Assembly (NCBI RefSeq): GCF_020497125.1
Contig: NC_059081.1
Span: forward strand, 20,121,105 to 20,185,104
DNA from: Mauremys mutica
Lineage: Eukaryota; Chordata; Testudines; Geoemydidae
Direction: 5' to 3'
DNA length: 64,000 nt
Part shown: positions 47,887-61,500 of the stretch, piece by piece
Layout: the number at the start of each line of letters is the position of its first letter
Position numbering within the stretch: position 1 is the stretch's first letter
Program-made: the position numbers and the translations under genes
The notes under the pieces: generated by a model
The model's input: only the letters and a program-made list of their open reading frames with translations
What the model was told of the DNA's origin: nothing
The model's database searches: none

Positions 47887-48110
47887 TTAAGAAACAGGCC
47901 TTCTGGAAGATAAAAGGGTAGCCTGCGCTCATTCAGGGAGCGACTTCAGGGAATGAAGACCTCTACTTAAGAAAAGCTACTGAAGAGCCAATGAGGAGGC
48001 CTAGGTCGAGAAACTGAACGTCTAGGTGGAAGATCTGGGGGAGAACCTGCAGGGAGGAGGAGGAGCATGCCTCTGCAGGAACAGGACTATGAATCCTGCA
48101 TCAAGGGTGT
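47887..48110. other. Unassigned stretch directly after the CR1 fragment
   Basis: Moderately GC-rich sequence with AAGATAAAAGGGTAGCCTGC, then GCCTAGGTCGAGAAACTGAA and GGAGAACCTGCAGGGAGGAG. It is unlike the AT-rich neighbouring intron and not CR1 3' sequence that I know. Could be part of another repeat. No gene seen. Confidence 0.35.
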
Positions 48111-49678
48111 GGGGCAGCTAGGAAGGCTAGATGAAAAATTTGTAGTATTTTCAACTTATTATAGTATAAATCAAAGTCCCCAAAGGGAGGAGTTATTGAG
48201 AAAACACCCACTGGAGTTTGATTGAGCCACAAATCAAATAGTAAACACATAGCGATGTCTATCAATTTGTGTTTGCAGCAATTGATGTGCATTCTTGTTT
48301 TCAATTTCTGATATTCTGTGCTGTCTCAGGCTCTTTCCTCTAGTCTGTTGCTTGTTAGCAGTCACTGCAATATTGTCAAATAAATCCATATATTACCATT
48401 ACCACCATTTATTACTTGATAGGAAGCATTGCTAACTCAAAAACCAGAAGGGACTTCTAAAAATCTCCCTCTCTCGCTCATGAATTTTATCCATAGGAAA
48501 AAATCTGTTCAAAACAATTTCCCCACATAGATTGAAGCTGGGCAAAATAGAAAAAGACATGAAACATTTGGTCAGGAAAACTTTGCAAAATCCAGCAAAT
48601 AAATTATGTACCAAACATCATAATTTATTAATATTGTATCAGCTGGGTAAATAACTGAGAAAACCCTCTGTTTAAACAAGCAAAAGTTTTTTCAGTAAAC
48701 TACTATGTAAATATTATTAGCCCAGCATTACCACAAACAAAAAAAAGTTTTCATGTTTGTATTACATTAAGTCAAAACACTTAAGCACGTTTAACTTGAA
48801 GCACATGAGTCTTCTCTCCTTATTCAGAAATGCACTTATGTGTTTAAATCTTGCATTCCTAAGTTTAAGTATGTGCTCGAGCAAACTGCTGAATTGGAGC
48901 TTAAATTTCCAACTTGCACCTCTATCTTGCAATCATTTATGCATGTGCATATCTTTAAGCACTGTAAGTAGTCACATTGGCACTATTCTTCATTTACACT
49001 GAGAGGCCTGAAGTTAAATGAGAATCAAACCCATAAACTTCAGTGGGCTACTTATGTGTCTAAATCTAAGCATGTGCATAAGTGTTTGTATAATCAGGAC
49101 CTTTGGGCCAAATTATGTCCACAGAAGCATGTTAACACCAAGCAAATCTATATAAGCCCTGTGAACATATCTGAGGTTAAAATTGATCCCATAGCTAGTT
49201 ACATGGTCATTTAACTTTGAAAACATTTCTTATTCCTCTAGATGCTTTGGACTACTATCATATTTGAAATTCATTTACAAATTTTATTTTATGATGGTAA
49301 AGAAGAAAGAGCCATCTATGCAGAGCTAGCATGTGTATCGACCACCGTGTTAGCAGGACTCTCATTTTTGGCGGTAGTGTGTTTGTCAGTGTGCAGGTGA
49401 CACATCAGATGTAAAGAAAATCGCTTCTGTAAAACCAATTTGTTAAGGGGCTTCTAAAATCCATTTTTAAAACATTATTGAGGTGAAAAAGCAAAAGACC
49501 AGTCAACCATATATTTTGTTCAGCTTTTCAAGGTCAAAAGCGCTGATTACTAATTCATCAAATAACTTACTGGCAAAGCTGTTTGAAGAGCAAACAACTC
49601 TGTGCAGATGTTTCACCTACTAACTCTAATACCATAAGAAGATGGGGAGAATAGGAACAAACAGAATGTTTTACTCAC

Positions 49679-50622
49679 TCTTGGCAATGCTACAGTCATA
49701 GGAACTGTGGTCTTCAAAGCACCGGCACCCCCATTCTGTGCACTGTCCGTTGCCATTACAGAAATTGGGACACCTGAGAGCTGTGAGTATTTCCTCGTGG
49801 GTGGCAAGTAGCCCATTTGCTGCATGTAACAGCTGAGTTCTATTTTCTAGCACTTTTCTTTCACACTCATTTTCCAAAAATGCTATCATTGCACCTTCCC
49901 ACGCCAGGTCATCCTTGAGTTGCAGATCTAACAGGCACATATCAATTGCCTCATCCAGCTGTCTCCCAAGGATGTCTTTACAGATGGAGCCAATAGTAGA
50001 ATTAACAAGAACCTGCTGACAGATCTCCAAGGCTTTGGTTGAGGTTAGGCCACCTTGAGTAGGCCATATTGACTGAACTTTGGGCCGAATCCCTTCAAAG
50101 TAATCCTCTGGGAAAAAATATGCAAAGCTTTCCAAGTCCTTTTGACTCTCGTTTTGAAATGGGTAAAAAGGTAAGTATTCATAATAGACTTCTTGCCTTT
50201 TTGCTCTATCTAGCACTTCTTCTGGCTTAGTGGAGTTAATAAAACTATTGGTTTTTTGATTTTTCAAGGAAACTTTTTTTGAGTATTGTTTTAATCTGTC
50301 ATCATGGCTATCTCGCTTTTTGACTGATTTAGGCAGATATCTTTGATCAAATGCTTTGGCCAACATTTTCCCATCACTTCTTAAAGTAGATTCTGTTTCT
50401 AAGCGAGTGACATATTCTGATGTAACATCTAGATATGGGATTGCAGAAGTATAATCCACATTATCATAATGGCACCCCAAAGATTGTGGGAAAGAACTCT
50501 GAAAGGCATTTCGTGTATTTACAGATAGAGTGTGCTCCTTCTGACATCTGCAGTATTTTTTCCTTTTCTCCCCTTCAGAGATTGGTGGAGTCTTGTCAAA
50601 TAAACTCATCCCTGGGGGTATT
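49679..50622 (-). CDS. VWDE: VWDE exon 3 of window (long linker, furin-like site, EGF repeat)
   Basis: The largest exon, 944 nt (1 nt, 314 codons, 1 nt), between an AAATCAG acceptor and a GTGAGT donor. The first part is [13 protein letters not shown] and a hydrophilic Lys/Ser/Thr-rich region with CRCQ and GCHYDNVDY. About residue 139 of the exon is a dibasic RAKR-Q site (50196-50207) fitting the furin consensus R-x-K-R. Then comes [11 protein letters not shown], an acidic/aromatic tract, and an alpha-helical region with spaced cysteines (EICQQVL, SICKDIL, MCLLDLQ, ENECERK). The end is a compact EGF repeat starting [20 protein letters not shown] and ending DCSI. This arrangement, a VWD followed by a long family-specific segment and one EGF, is what I know of VWDE. 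The stretch carries an in-frame Met, but it is internal and not a start. Confidence 0.92.
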
Positions 50623-53600
50623 CTGATTTAAAAAAAAATAGAGATTGGGGAAAAAAATAAACAGCTTTCAACAAACTGGTCCATAGCATTAAATCAACTT
50701 TCTTTTCTGAAATCTGGGTCCCAATCCAGCAAAACATTTAAGTGTGTTCTTTACTTTAAGCATATGAATAGTTTCACTGGTTTTACAGCAACCTTTGCAC
50801 GACCCTTCCTGAATTGCACTATGCAGTCCATGAATGGCAATGGGGCTATTTGCTATCATGTGCTTAAGTGCTTTGCTGGATCAGTGCCTACTTGCATGAC
50901 TTCAATTTACAGAATTATTTTAAAGGACACATTTTTCAGAAAATGCATATTATCCTTTTTTTTACATAAGGTGTCTGATACATTCCTGATATAACTCAAC
51001 TGAAGCCAGGGGAATTACACTAAGGATGAATATAGCTCAAAAAGTTCATATTAAACTCTTGTATTAATTTAGCACTCCCTGCTCTAATTATTAAACATCT
51101 TCTCTCCCTTCTGATTTAGTGCATTCATATTTTTGCCTTTTAAAAATGTTATTCCTTTCAAAAACATTTGTGTGGTATGCTTCATTTCATTATTATAATG
51201 TAAGGGAGCTTCTTTTATTTGAATTTTCCTGTCATTGACACACACAACTGTATCTTATTGATCACAGAAATGTGGCATCACATAAGCCAAGACTAATTAC
51301 ATTCCTTTCTTAATTTAGTCCAGCAGTAATGATGGGGGTACTTCTAGAGAGTTTCAGTTTGAATAAGCAACCATAATTAAAGTTTGGCTGGATGTCTCAT
51401 GAGAACAGAATTTCTTCTGATGTTATTTATACAGCATCAGGAGAGTTCTTGGAGCTTTATAGTTATGTAAGATACAGTTCCTACCCCAATCTTTTGTCGT
51501 ACTTGAAATACAAGAGAAACAAAATTTCTTGAAGTATTTTGGTAATTCTGCTTCCCGATCCAGGCTAAACCTAGAAATTCAGGAAAATGAAGGAGTGCAC
51601 CAAAATTTTGGAACTTCAGAAGGGGTCTGGTACTACTGTGGGGGCAGGGTTATCTTATCCAGTTCATCCATTGAAAGCAGTACATACAATAGAATGATTG
51701 TAGACACTAATACAATACTGAAATGGTTACGAAGTTATCAGAGTGACAGAGGAAAAGGGAACCATTACTGGGCTATTCAAGAGGTCCCCTTCTAGGTATG
51801 ATATATGAGTTTGGCGTTCTAGTCAATATTTTGCAAAATGAGCAGATACAACAGAACACAATTTGATTTGAGATTTTCATAATCCTAGAATTTTTCAAAT
51901 TAATGACACTGAGCTAGATATTGAGTTACTGCTGTGACTGAATTTGTAAATAGAACAGCCATTATGCGCTCAACATTAGCTTTCATACAGTCTAAGACAA
52001 TAGGATGTGTTTTCTTGAGAGAGGGAATGTTGAAATTACTTATTGTTCTTTTTGAAAAGGGCAATGGGAGCTTTAACTTCCAACTGGATGCATGCCAGAC
52101 ACCTTCCCTAATGCTTCATGATAGCATCACCCACAAGTGAGGCTGGCTAAGAGGAAAGAGTCCTATTATCAGCTGTGTTGTAAAGACACCTAACCTAACT
52201 AATGCAGCAGAATTTTAGAGGTCCTCACAGAAACCTTACACTCAAAGGCAATTATTTCTAGAGCTAAAAGAAAAATGGAATTTTCATCCAGTAGGAAATT
52301 CTGATATGTTGACATTTGATTTCATCCTGATTCAGGATGGAATGTTGAACTATTGAAACTTTAATGCAAATGAAAAGTTCAATAATTTTGATTCAGATAT
52401 GTCAAAATGTTCCATTTCAACCTTTTCAATCAAAACAAAATGTCCTGATTTTCCCAAATCAAAACATTTAATTTTGGTTTGTCAATTGGAAATAACTGTT
52501 TTGTTTCTCTTTGAGTCTACATTATTCTCTGCATCCACCTGATCCACTGCAGTGCCTCATGGAAGTTGTAATTTGGATGTCTCATGTCCCATTCCCCAGT
52601 ATGGGCAAGACTACATCTCTAATGATATATCATGGTCTCTCCCTCTGGCTGAAAGCCTGCAGAGCCTCATGGGAGTCCTATGACCATGGTTCACTATGGG
52701 AGATGTAGTCTGACCAGGGAGACTGACCCATAGGAGAGAAAGGAGGCATGAGACACCCGAACTATGATTTCCGTGCACAGACTATCCAACAGATGCAGAG
52801 ATGAATGTCAAATCAAAACTAAATGAAATGTTTCAATTTGGGTTTACCTGAAATGAAACTAAATGTTTCATTGCAATTTTCCTCATGGAAAATTGAAAAG
52901 TTTAGGCACAACTCAGCATTGTATCAGAAAAATTATTCAGTGTTACTTTTGAAGATAAAAGGAAAAGAGCATGTTGGCTTCTCTCCCATCAGGAGCTGCT
53001 ATGGGGCTTGCATGCTATAGAACTTCTATTCCTTTTTGGTAAGGACACTATTTTAAAGACTTGGAGGGTTAGATGCAATTTTATGTGTAAAGTTGCCATT
53101 TGGAAAAGATGATGTTTAAAGAGCTCTGCGCCATCCTGAGCCCTGCAGCTTTTTTAGAGTTGTCAGCCAGGGAGAGAACTGAACTGCCAGATGGTGAATG
53201 CTCCAAGTAGCTTCAGGTGCTGGAGAGTCCTAAAGTCTAAAATTCTAATTTGTTCTCTAAAATTAAATTAAAAACAGCAGCAGGGAAATCAGCATACAGG
53301 GTTTACTTCCTATTTTGCCATTTTTTCTGTGGGTGTATTATAAGGCCTGATCCAAAGTTCTTTAAAGATAATGTGAGTGTTTTCCATTGAGTCCATTTGG
53401 TTTTGGATTATGGCCTTGATTCTTAGAGTCCTTCTTTTTATTTACTTAGGGTCTACAGCAAAAATTAAATTTGTCACCAGTTCCTCTCCCCCAAAAGGAG
53501 CACCACCTGCCTTTCCTGAGCGCAGCAAGGTCTTGTCCTAGGCCCTGACAAGTGCTGGAAAATTCTTCTCCATTCCAAGTGGACAAAGAACATAAAGTTC

Positions 53601-55090
53601 CCCCTAAATACTGTATCTTCCGTTGGCTGCTAGTCCCCACACAGAGCTACTACAAATTCTCCAGTCGCTCTCTTAGCTGTAGAATAGCTTACCCACTTCT
53701 TGCCAGCCTGTTGCCATTTTGGTCTGAGGAATGGGTTGGCATCCAGTAACAGGGACTAGTGGTTCATGTTGGAGCTACAACCCAAGAGAGAGAGACAAGT
53801 TCCCACAAGAAAGGAGGAAATCTGGGAATTGCTCCTGCCAGGAGTCCCAGATTTCCCCTTCTTGTAGTCAGAAAACCATCCTTCCTTCCACCTAAGTAAC
53901 CCCCTAGTAGCCACATCTACATCTAGGAAATGGTTAAGTCCCCAAAAGATTAAACCCATGGGATTTAGCAACTATTCTATGGATTAATATAAAGGAAACT
54001 GAGTGCCTCTAACTTCAAGTCTTGTATGTGCTGCTCACAACTACAGCTCAAAATACTCATCAACTAAATTAGGATGATTAATGGCTTCAGCTGATTTTAT
54101 GCAAGTTGAATACAGCTTAATTGTGTGTTCTTTTCCTAAAATTCAATAGCTCTGAAGTCTTTTTTAGTTACATCAGAGATGGGTCCTGGATGCACTGACA
54201 GGATGCAGAATCAGGATTAGTAAGACTAGGGTTCAGATTTGAGGCAGAAATAAGCATTAGGGTTTGGGTTCAGATTCAACTGCACCAAATTCCATGAACT
54301 GTTCTTCCAGTCCCAAAGGGTGGAAATCTCATGTCATCAGCTGGTATTGCAATATTTCTCATGGTGGGCACCTCACAAGAACAGAGGTCTTCATCATATT
54401 TTTATTTTGGACCAAATTTTGTAATAGTGGCTGTCCTGAAAACAGTTAATCATCAGCCAATCGAGCATTGCAGAATAGTTCCATTCTGGTTTTGAAATGA
54501 CCTGGACCCAGAATTATAAGGCCATGTTTGGATTCAGGAATTAAAGTATGAGGCAATGGAAGTCCCTGATATGGAAAGGGATGAGAATCCATGTTCCAGA
54601 TTCTCTCTCTTAGAAAACAAGAGTTTCAAATGTCCCATTGTCTTTAACTGAATAGATATTAAGTTTCAGCATGCTACATTTATTGCCACTCTTTGACAAA
54701 ATGTAATATTTAATTGTATAGTCGCATGTTGTAATTAGTTTTCAGGAATAAAAGAGCAAGGGAAATACCAAATACTTAATTAATCCCTATTGTCAGTTAT
54801 CTACATTTTTCAGAGTGAGTGAGAACTGCATTTTTTTAACCACTGAGTGGGATCTTAACACAGCTGTTAACATGATATCTCTTGTGAATACAAAACTTCT
54901 CTCAGTAAAAGAGCTTCTTATGTGTAGTGTACAGACTGAAAAATAAGCTTTTGTTGTGTTTGTGGTGATAATGGACCTCTAGCCCTCCTTTGATCAGGCA
55001 GAGCTCGTTTTCAGGTTATTAAAAGACCATGTGATGCAGTAAATGATGTTACAGTATAACTTTCAGGTTTGGAATCCTTTAGTTCTGTAC
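50623..55090. other. VWDE intron between window exons 3 and 2
   Basis: A 4.5 kb intron without a well-preserved mobile element. GAAA/TTTC-rich dispersed stretches lie at about 52270-52480 and 52800-52900, and a short inverted unit at 53344-53416. No extra exon seen. Confidence 0.6.
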
Positions 55091-55305
55091 CTCCAGTCTT
55101 CTATGAAGTCTTCCTCAGGCCTGTTACTCTGGTGTGATAGTAAAGGACTCCCGCTGGTGTTATGGAAGTCATTATGACTGTTCCCATCAAAGATGCCACA
55201 CAAACCTCTGGTGCTGTTAAAATCGATGCTTGGTGCCCTGACTGTCAAACTCATTCCCCACTCACTTACATCAGCTCGAACAAATGCTCCTGAAGGGAAG
55301 ATGAT
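55091..55305 (-). CDS. VWDE: VWDE exon 2 of window (end of VWD domain)
   Basis: Coding exon with a strong polypyrimidine tract and TTCAG acceptor and a GTACAG donor. It has 71 codons plus 2 nt. It begins [20 protein letters not shown], completing VWD beta strands, and contains [14 protein letters not shown], the classic Gly-Leu-Cys-Gly-x-Phe-Asp-Gly-Asn motif with acidic residues that in VWD domains sits near a calcium site. It ends EEDFIEDW plus AG; the A of the next exon makes the Arg codon, giving ...EDWR-IPPG across the junction. Intron phase 2 agrees on both sides. Confident as a real exon because frame, splice sites and domain continuity all match. Confidence 0.92.
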
Positions 55306-58230
55306 CTGAAGAGGCAGAAAAACCCAGTGAATTGAATCCATTAGCAAGATTCTTCTGTAATAAAAAAGTGTGTTCCCCCCCCCCCCCAAAATCAAAGCTA
55401 GAAGTTGGCTATGCTGTTGGTAATTTAATGCCACTTAGACACACTGTAAACATTTATTTTACAATAATGTTTTCGGTTTTATTTACAACGATGATGCTTT
55501 CAGAGTTTTTGGTACTAATATCTGATAGCATCATACAAATATAAACCCACACAAGTGCCTTCCTTTTTTAAATTAATAATTATATTCACTGAAGTTTACT
55601 GATTGGTAAGTTACCAGCTAATTTTTGAAGCTGTCACCATGATAAGACCACCTCTGTGTTTTTGCCTGGGAAATATTCTTTTCTTTAAATTGCTAAGTCT
55701 GGAAAATAGCTTTCTTCCCTTTGAAAAACTGTTGAATTTTCCAAAACTGGTTTACACAGAAAACTATTATTTTAAACTAGATAATTTTCTCATTAAAGAA
55801 CCTTTTAAAGGGGGGAGGGGAAATCTTGAGGGTTCAGACAAATAAATGACTACTTTATTTGTTTTCCTGTGCTGGAAACCTGGATTTAAATTTGGACTTT
55901 GATCACAAAAATAAATAAGCTTGATGAATTTAACTTACAGCTGTAGTTTCAGGAGTGACACTGCTTTTTTGGGGGGGGAGGCTCAGTTTTGGGGTGCTCA
56001 GCTTGAGACACCATGGGCCTGTTTTTTCAGACGTGCTGAGAACTTGTAACCCCCACTGATTTCAGTTGGAGTTGTGGTTGCTTAGTACTTCTGAAACTCA
56101 ATTCACTTCAAGCTGGGCACCCAAAATCAGTACCCACTGTTGAAAATGTTGACCGTAGCCCCTTAGAAATTTGTCCACATCACACAACCAGCACACAATT
56201 TGACTCGTATTTCTCCTTGAAATCAATGGCAGAACTTCCACTGACTTCAGCGACACAGGAGTAGGAGCTTCCAGAGCAAAGCATGAGGTATTGCACATCA
56301 AGGCTAATACAAGCTACAGAATCGTGTGAGGGTGTCTGCAGAGTGCCCATGCAATAGGCTCAGTTCTGTTTGGATGAGTCATGAAATTAGTCCCTCTGAG
56401 TAAGGAAAGCAGAATTTAGCCTGATATTAGTTTCTTGCTTTCATAGACTAGAAATTTAAAAAGCAAGTATATTTTAAGGAGCAAATTTCTGTAGTATTTC
56501 ACAACTGAATAGTGGAATGATTCAGTATACTTGAATCTTGCTTATAAATTCGTATTGCCTTAATTTTTAATTTAATTTGTAGGCCAGGACAGCTGCTAGT
56601 TGAAACAGAGCTATACAGTACTCAGGTGCCTTTTTGAAACTATCATAGAACTGTGTGAGTAACTGATTTTTTGGTGTTTGCTGGGCAGTTTAAAAAAAAC
56701 AAACAAAAAACTTCTTTCAAGTCAGTCTAAAATGATTTTGTAACTTTTTTTTTCCTACCAACCAAAAAGTAAAAATAAAGAAATATAATATTTCAGGTTG
56801 AATAAAACATTTTGTTTGAGGATAAATGAAATGTTTCATTTTCAAGATTTTCAAAACAATTTTAATTAAACTGAAGTAAAGTTTGAAATGCAGGGTCATT
56901 TCAAATGATAACACTTCATTTTGAACATATTGAAACAAATCATTTTGAGTTATTCAGATTTTTTTTCAGACTGAAACAATTTGACGAATTTGACATGAAA
57001 CTGTGAAATGTTTTGGTTGACCCAAATCTGCATTTTTTTGGTGGCAAAAAGTTTTGGTTGAAAATTTTTGCCATGTTCAACTGCTAACTGCCTTCCAATT
57101 ACACACTTTCCTCCAAAAAGGAGTTTGTGTTTAAAATCTCTGCTATCAGGACACTATCTGCTATTTCAATGTTCTGCACTGTTTGGACTAGATCTTCCCC
57201 TCAGTCATGTCCCATGGAAACGTAGTTGGATATAAACCCCAGTGGAATCAGTGGGGTTTACGTGAAGTTAAATTAGGACAAAATGCAGCCCTATAACTCC
57301 AAATTCAAAGACAGTGATTAACATTGTGAATATATTTTGAATATTGCTAGTAAAGATTATTCTAGTAATAAAACTGTAATTATACTGTATTCAGTTGTAA
57401 TGTGAAATGAAAGCTATTTTCCTGCTTTTGCTCCCTTTCTGCAATTAAGAAATTTTAAATAACTATGTTATCAAAGCCTATTCCAAGGGAGAAGATGATG
57501 AAAGCCAAAGCTCAGAACCCTCACCCTAACATTGTTTTGGCTCCTTATGGCCCCTTTCTTACCCAGAATATTTTCTAGTAATAAATCTTGATGTTGAAAT
57601 TTTATGACAAAATTCTCAGCTTGGATCTCTCTAGTGCAGTCTGCACTTGTTCATTCAGTGATTTCAGGGAACACCTTCTGGACTAGAGATCTTCAGTGTG
57701 GATGAGAGACACAAAGTGCAGACTGGAAAGCACAGTAGTGCTTTCTAGGTAAATACTTTGTGTGATCTCTCATCTTACACTTAGATCACAAGTTTTTCAG
57801 GGCCGTCTCCTTGTTATGTAATTGTACAGTGCCTGGCACAGTGGGTGCCCATGGGACTGCTAGATACTACCATAATACAAACAACAAATAATATTCATAT
57901 CACTCTTGGCTATGTCTTTGAGTAACACCCATCCACTCTCGTTAGATTCATGTTTTGTTTTATGTTTGATCATTACCTCTTAGGTTCACTCCCTCTGGGG
58001 CACCTGGCATTGGCCACTGTCGGTAGACAGGATGCTGGGCTGGTGGACCTTTGGTCTGACTCAGTATGGCCATTCTTATGTTCTTGTTTGTTTAAATAAC
58101 ACATTAGCCAGCACTTTCCTTCAGTCTAGTTTTCTCGGCTACGGGTGTATGTGTAGTGGTTCCTTAATTCAGAAATATATAGTTAAAGTCAAAGCAACTT
58201 TAAAAAAAAGAAACCGAAAGGTCCACTTAC
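55306..58230. other. VWDE intron between window exons 2 and 1
   Basis: A 2.9 kb intron. A C homopolymer of about 13 bases is at 55375-55387, a GAAA/TTTC-rich repeat stretch at about 56735-57085, an old interspersed repeat at about 57770-57895 and a CR1 3' end at 57955-58088. Confidence 0.6.
57955..58088 (+). mobile_element. CR1 LINE 3' end
   Basis: GATCATTACCTCTTAGGTTC, CTCTGGGGCACCTGGCATTG and GGCCATTCTTATGTTCTT, the terminal sequence of turtle CR1 elements with the ATTCTTATG-type tail. Plus orientation, strongly 5'-truncated. Confidence 0.8.
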
Positions 58231-58504
58231 GGTAATTTTTTTCCCTCCGTAGGACTTCACGATTTTGACACGTCGAGGTGATGTGCCAATGCTTTTAATA
58301 GACAGCTGAAGTCTGGTTTCCTGAAACTGACCATTACACATGTCTAGCAGGACGATGTCATTACCCTCCCATGCAGCTACACCGCAGTTGCAGGCAACAG
58401 CATACTGGCGGCTTCCACAGTCCCACTGTCGTACATGTACCTCAAACACACGGGCCAGGCTCTTGCACAAAAGAAAGGTTCCAATTTTATAATTATCATA
58501 ACGC
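58231..58504 (-). CDS. VWDE: VWDE exon 1 of window (central VWD domain)
   Basis: Internal coding exon of a secreted, multidomain protein. On the minus strand it follows a TTTAG acceptor and ends at a GTAAGT donor. It holds 1 nt plus 91 codons. The translation opens [20 protein letters not shown], the core of a von Willebrand factor D domain, and carries the usual cysteine pattern ([30 protein letters not shown]). It ends ...SYGGKKIT and continues in phase 0 into the next exon. The start of the VWD domain (the DPH..TFDG part) must lie on an upstream exon; I found none between 58505 and 64000. VWD domains mediate disulfide-linked extracellular assembly; the function in VWDE itself is not known from sequence. 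I assign VWDE rather than a mucin or tectorin because the following exons match VWDE order and content. Confidence 0.9.
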
Positions 58505-61500
58505 CTAAACAACAAACAAACAAAAACAGGATTTTCAAACTGAGGGTGTACACCTATCATGACTGTATGTTTGTACTCCAACAGACACACTTTTTAATTA
58601 GGCCAGCATGATGGCTGGCCTTGGAGGAGAAAGAAAATTAACACATGGGGAAGCATATATTCAGCACCATACACAAGATAATACAACTAGAGTTGTTAGC
58701 TGGAAATGGATAAGAATTCATGTGAGAGCTGTTAGCTGTCTAAGAGCTGCTGCTATGGCAACAGGCATGGATGAAAAAGATAAACATTTGAGAAAAGCAA
58801 ATGGGAAATAATCCTTGCCTCCAGGACTTAATAAATACGTTTTGGTTGTAACTAGATGCTCTACGGCATGGTATTCTTCACAGCAAAATCAGTGCTCAAA
58901 TAACATCTTCTGTGACTAATCACTAACTTTTACAAGGCTGACTGGGGCTAGGTGAACATTTCATATGAAAAATTAGGACTCTCCTGGAATCCTGTTAAAG
59001 TGAAGTCATTTCTCCCCTTAGAACAACTTCACTATAAGCATAAGTTTCACTATAACTGGATTTGCAATTGGCACACTGCAATGTGTTGCGTAATTTGGAA
59101 CTTTCATTGTGCTCTACTGCAAATGGAGTTTCAGTCTGTCTGAATTCAGTGTGGAACTAATTCTGCAGTTGTTAGTCAGTCAGTGTTACTCTGGCAAATT
59201 TCCCACAGACCTCAGTCTGAATTTTGCTTGAGTAAGGACTGCAGGATTAGGGCCTACAAGTGGATTCTATAGCACTTCCAAATGCCTCTATTTTCTCACA
59301 TTGTAATTACTTCTTGCTCTTATCCCATATATTGCTCTGGCAACTGGAGGAAACAGTGGCTATGCATTTTATGGAAATTGTGAGGGATTTCTTTGAATGG
59401 CTCAATTGCTAACCACCTTTTGAAAGCAGTGCTTGGTAACACCTTCCTTTTAAACAGCCATGTTTGGGTTTAAAACAGATTTTTAGGAATCTACAATTAA
59501 TAGAAAACAAATTATTATTTTTCATGTTGAAATTTTCTATATTATGCAAGGAAAGTTAAAAAATAATTACAACCAATGAAAATAAAGATTAGGAATTTTT
59601 TTGTAACGTACTGCTTCAGAAATATCTCTTTTCCCTCTGTAGAAATGTATGGAGTTTGGAATAAAGCAAGAAAATAGAGATTAACTATTTGTCATAAAAT
59701 TTGATTTTACTCCATCTTGAAAAACTCAGCAAAGGTGGCTGTAATGAGAGAACACTTTTGAGGGGCTTGTCTCATCCTATTTTCTAATCAGGTACATAAA
59801 TCCTGAGCATGCTGTTCAACAACCTGGGGCAAAATACTGATTAGAACTAATGGGAGCATTTAAAAAAAATCATATAATCTCTTTTAATGTCAAATATAGG
59901 CTCTTATGGATATATCCACATGAGGAAGATAAGGAGATGGAAAACTCTGAGAATCATCTTCCAAAACTTCCTTCAAATAGTCCTTTTCCAGGTGCAGGCA
60001 TTTTGAAGGAGGGTGGTCATGAAAGAAGTAGGGGATGCATGAGAGTGGCTACATCTAAACTCTGCTGGTCTATCATTTAAATACATAAGACTCTCTCTTA
60101 ACACAAGTATATAACTGTCTTTCACAGAAATGGGACTATTCACTCATATTAATGTGTATAGACTATGGGAGCCCAATCCAACTCTTATTGAAGTCAATGG
60201 GAGTCCTTCAGTTAGGTCATGCCATAGATTATGTAAAATGTCAGACTTGCAAAATGTCTTTATTTTTAAATGGAAGCCTTAAGCTGGCGTTGAATTACTT
60301 GAATGCAAAATTGAATCTAAACAGCTACGCTTTTGTGACACTCATAAAAATGTCATGACAGCCATATAGGCAGCAGTGGAAAATTAAATACCGCTAAACA
60401 GTAGGAAAAGATTTTACTATATGCTTTTTTAATGTTTGCCCCAAATGTGGAAAGCTTAAGTCAGAAGAATAACCTTAACCCCTTCCCTCACACCACCTGC
60501 CCTACACTTATCTATCAGTCTATCTTTACCACACTCATCACTATGCTGTTATACTGTACTTTACTGTTGCTATACAACCCACTCCCAAGGACACTCCAGC
60601 ACTCATTCTCCTTTCCCATGAGGCTTCCCTCCTCCTTTCCTCTTCCATCTTCTTATTTAATTTATTTCATTACTAGTGCTCCCAAAACATCAGCTACTGA
60701 AAGGGACCATTTACGATTAATCTGTTCACTTGCCCATAGGACTGCTGTCCTTGCCAGTGAGAGCTATTTTATGTTGGTCTGTGTCCTACAAAGTGTTAGT
60801 CAGAGGGAAAATGAAGGATATACTTGGGAACCAGAATACATTCACATTTTATTTTTTGTAGCAAGCATTTTATAAAAGAAAAAGAGGCTCAGTTGATTTG
60901 CATGACCCTCCTGGGCCAAATTCATCCCTGGTCTCACTTCACTCAAGTCCTTGGAGTTACCAGAGTCAAATTTAGGTCCAGTTACCAGACATGTGAATGT
61001 CAAGATAAAGCGGACAGAATAGAGTGGATCAGAACAACGAGTTGTGATTTGCTAGTGGCATATGGCTCCACATCCCAAACTGGATGTGGATAACCCCATG
61101 TACAGGTTAGTTAGGCTTGGTGGAATTCAATTTTTATTGTTTTATCATTTTGATGGTAATATCAATGTTTATTTGTAAGCATTTTTTCTATTTTAATCTA
61201 TTTACATTTTCACAGTTGTGGGAAATGATGGGGAGGTCAGAAAATAATTATTTAATGACAGTAGATGTTGAGATTCGAACAGTTAAGGCTTTATAACTGT
61301 GAAAATACAAACTGTCAACTTCACATGTCAAAATATACAAAGTAAATATCCTTAAATAAAACTTTAATAAGTTTTCAAGCAGCATTTTTTAACTCTACCT
61401 ATTTGTACATTTCGATTATTATCAATGGAAATATTTTTTGTTGATTAGTATGTGTACAGTGAGATTGACCAACATTTTACCAACATTTACTGATAAAAAT

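Larger units (their letters stand above)
34103..49678. other. VWDE intron between window exons 4 and 3
   Basis: The largest intron, 15.6 kb. It holds three miniature DNA elements (34553-36056), CR1 fragments, the SINE, and the long CR1 at about 46440-47886. 36065-40100, 40263-44024 and 47887-49678 have only short dispersed repeats such as the self-complementary 37793-37840 unit, and no gene. Confidence 0.6.

Noticed and set aside
60432..60875. A 147-codon plus-strand frame
   Set aside because: Low-complexity Ser/Leu/Pro-rich translation of a pyrimidine-rich intron; no domain, no splice context, wrong strand for VWDE.
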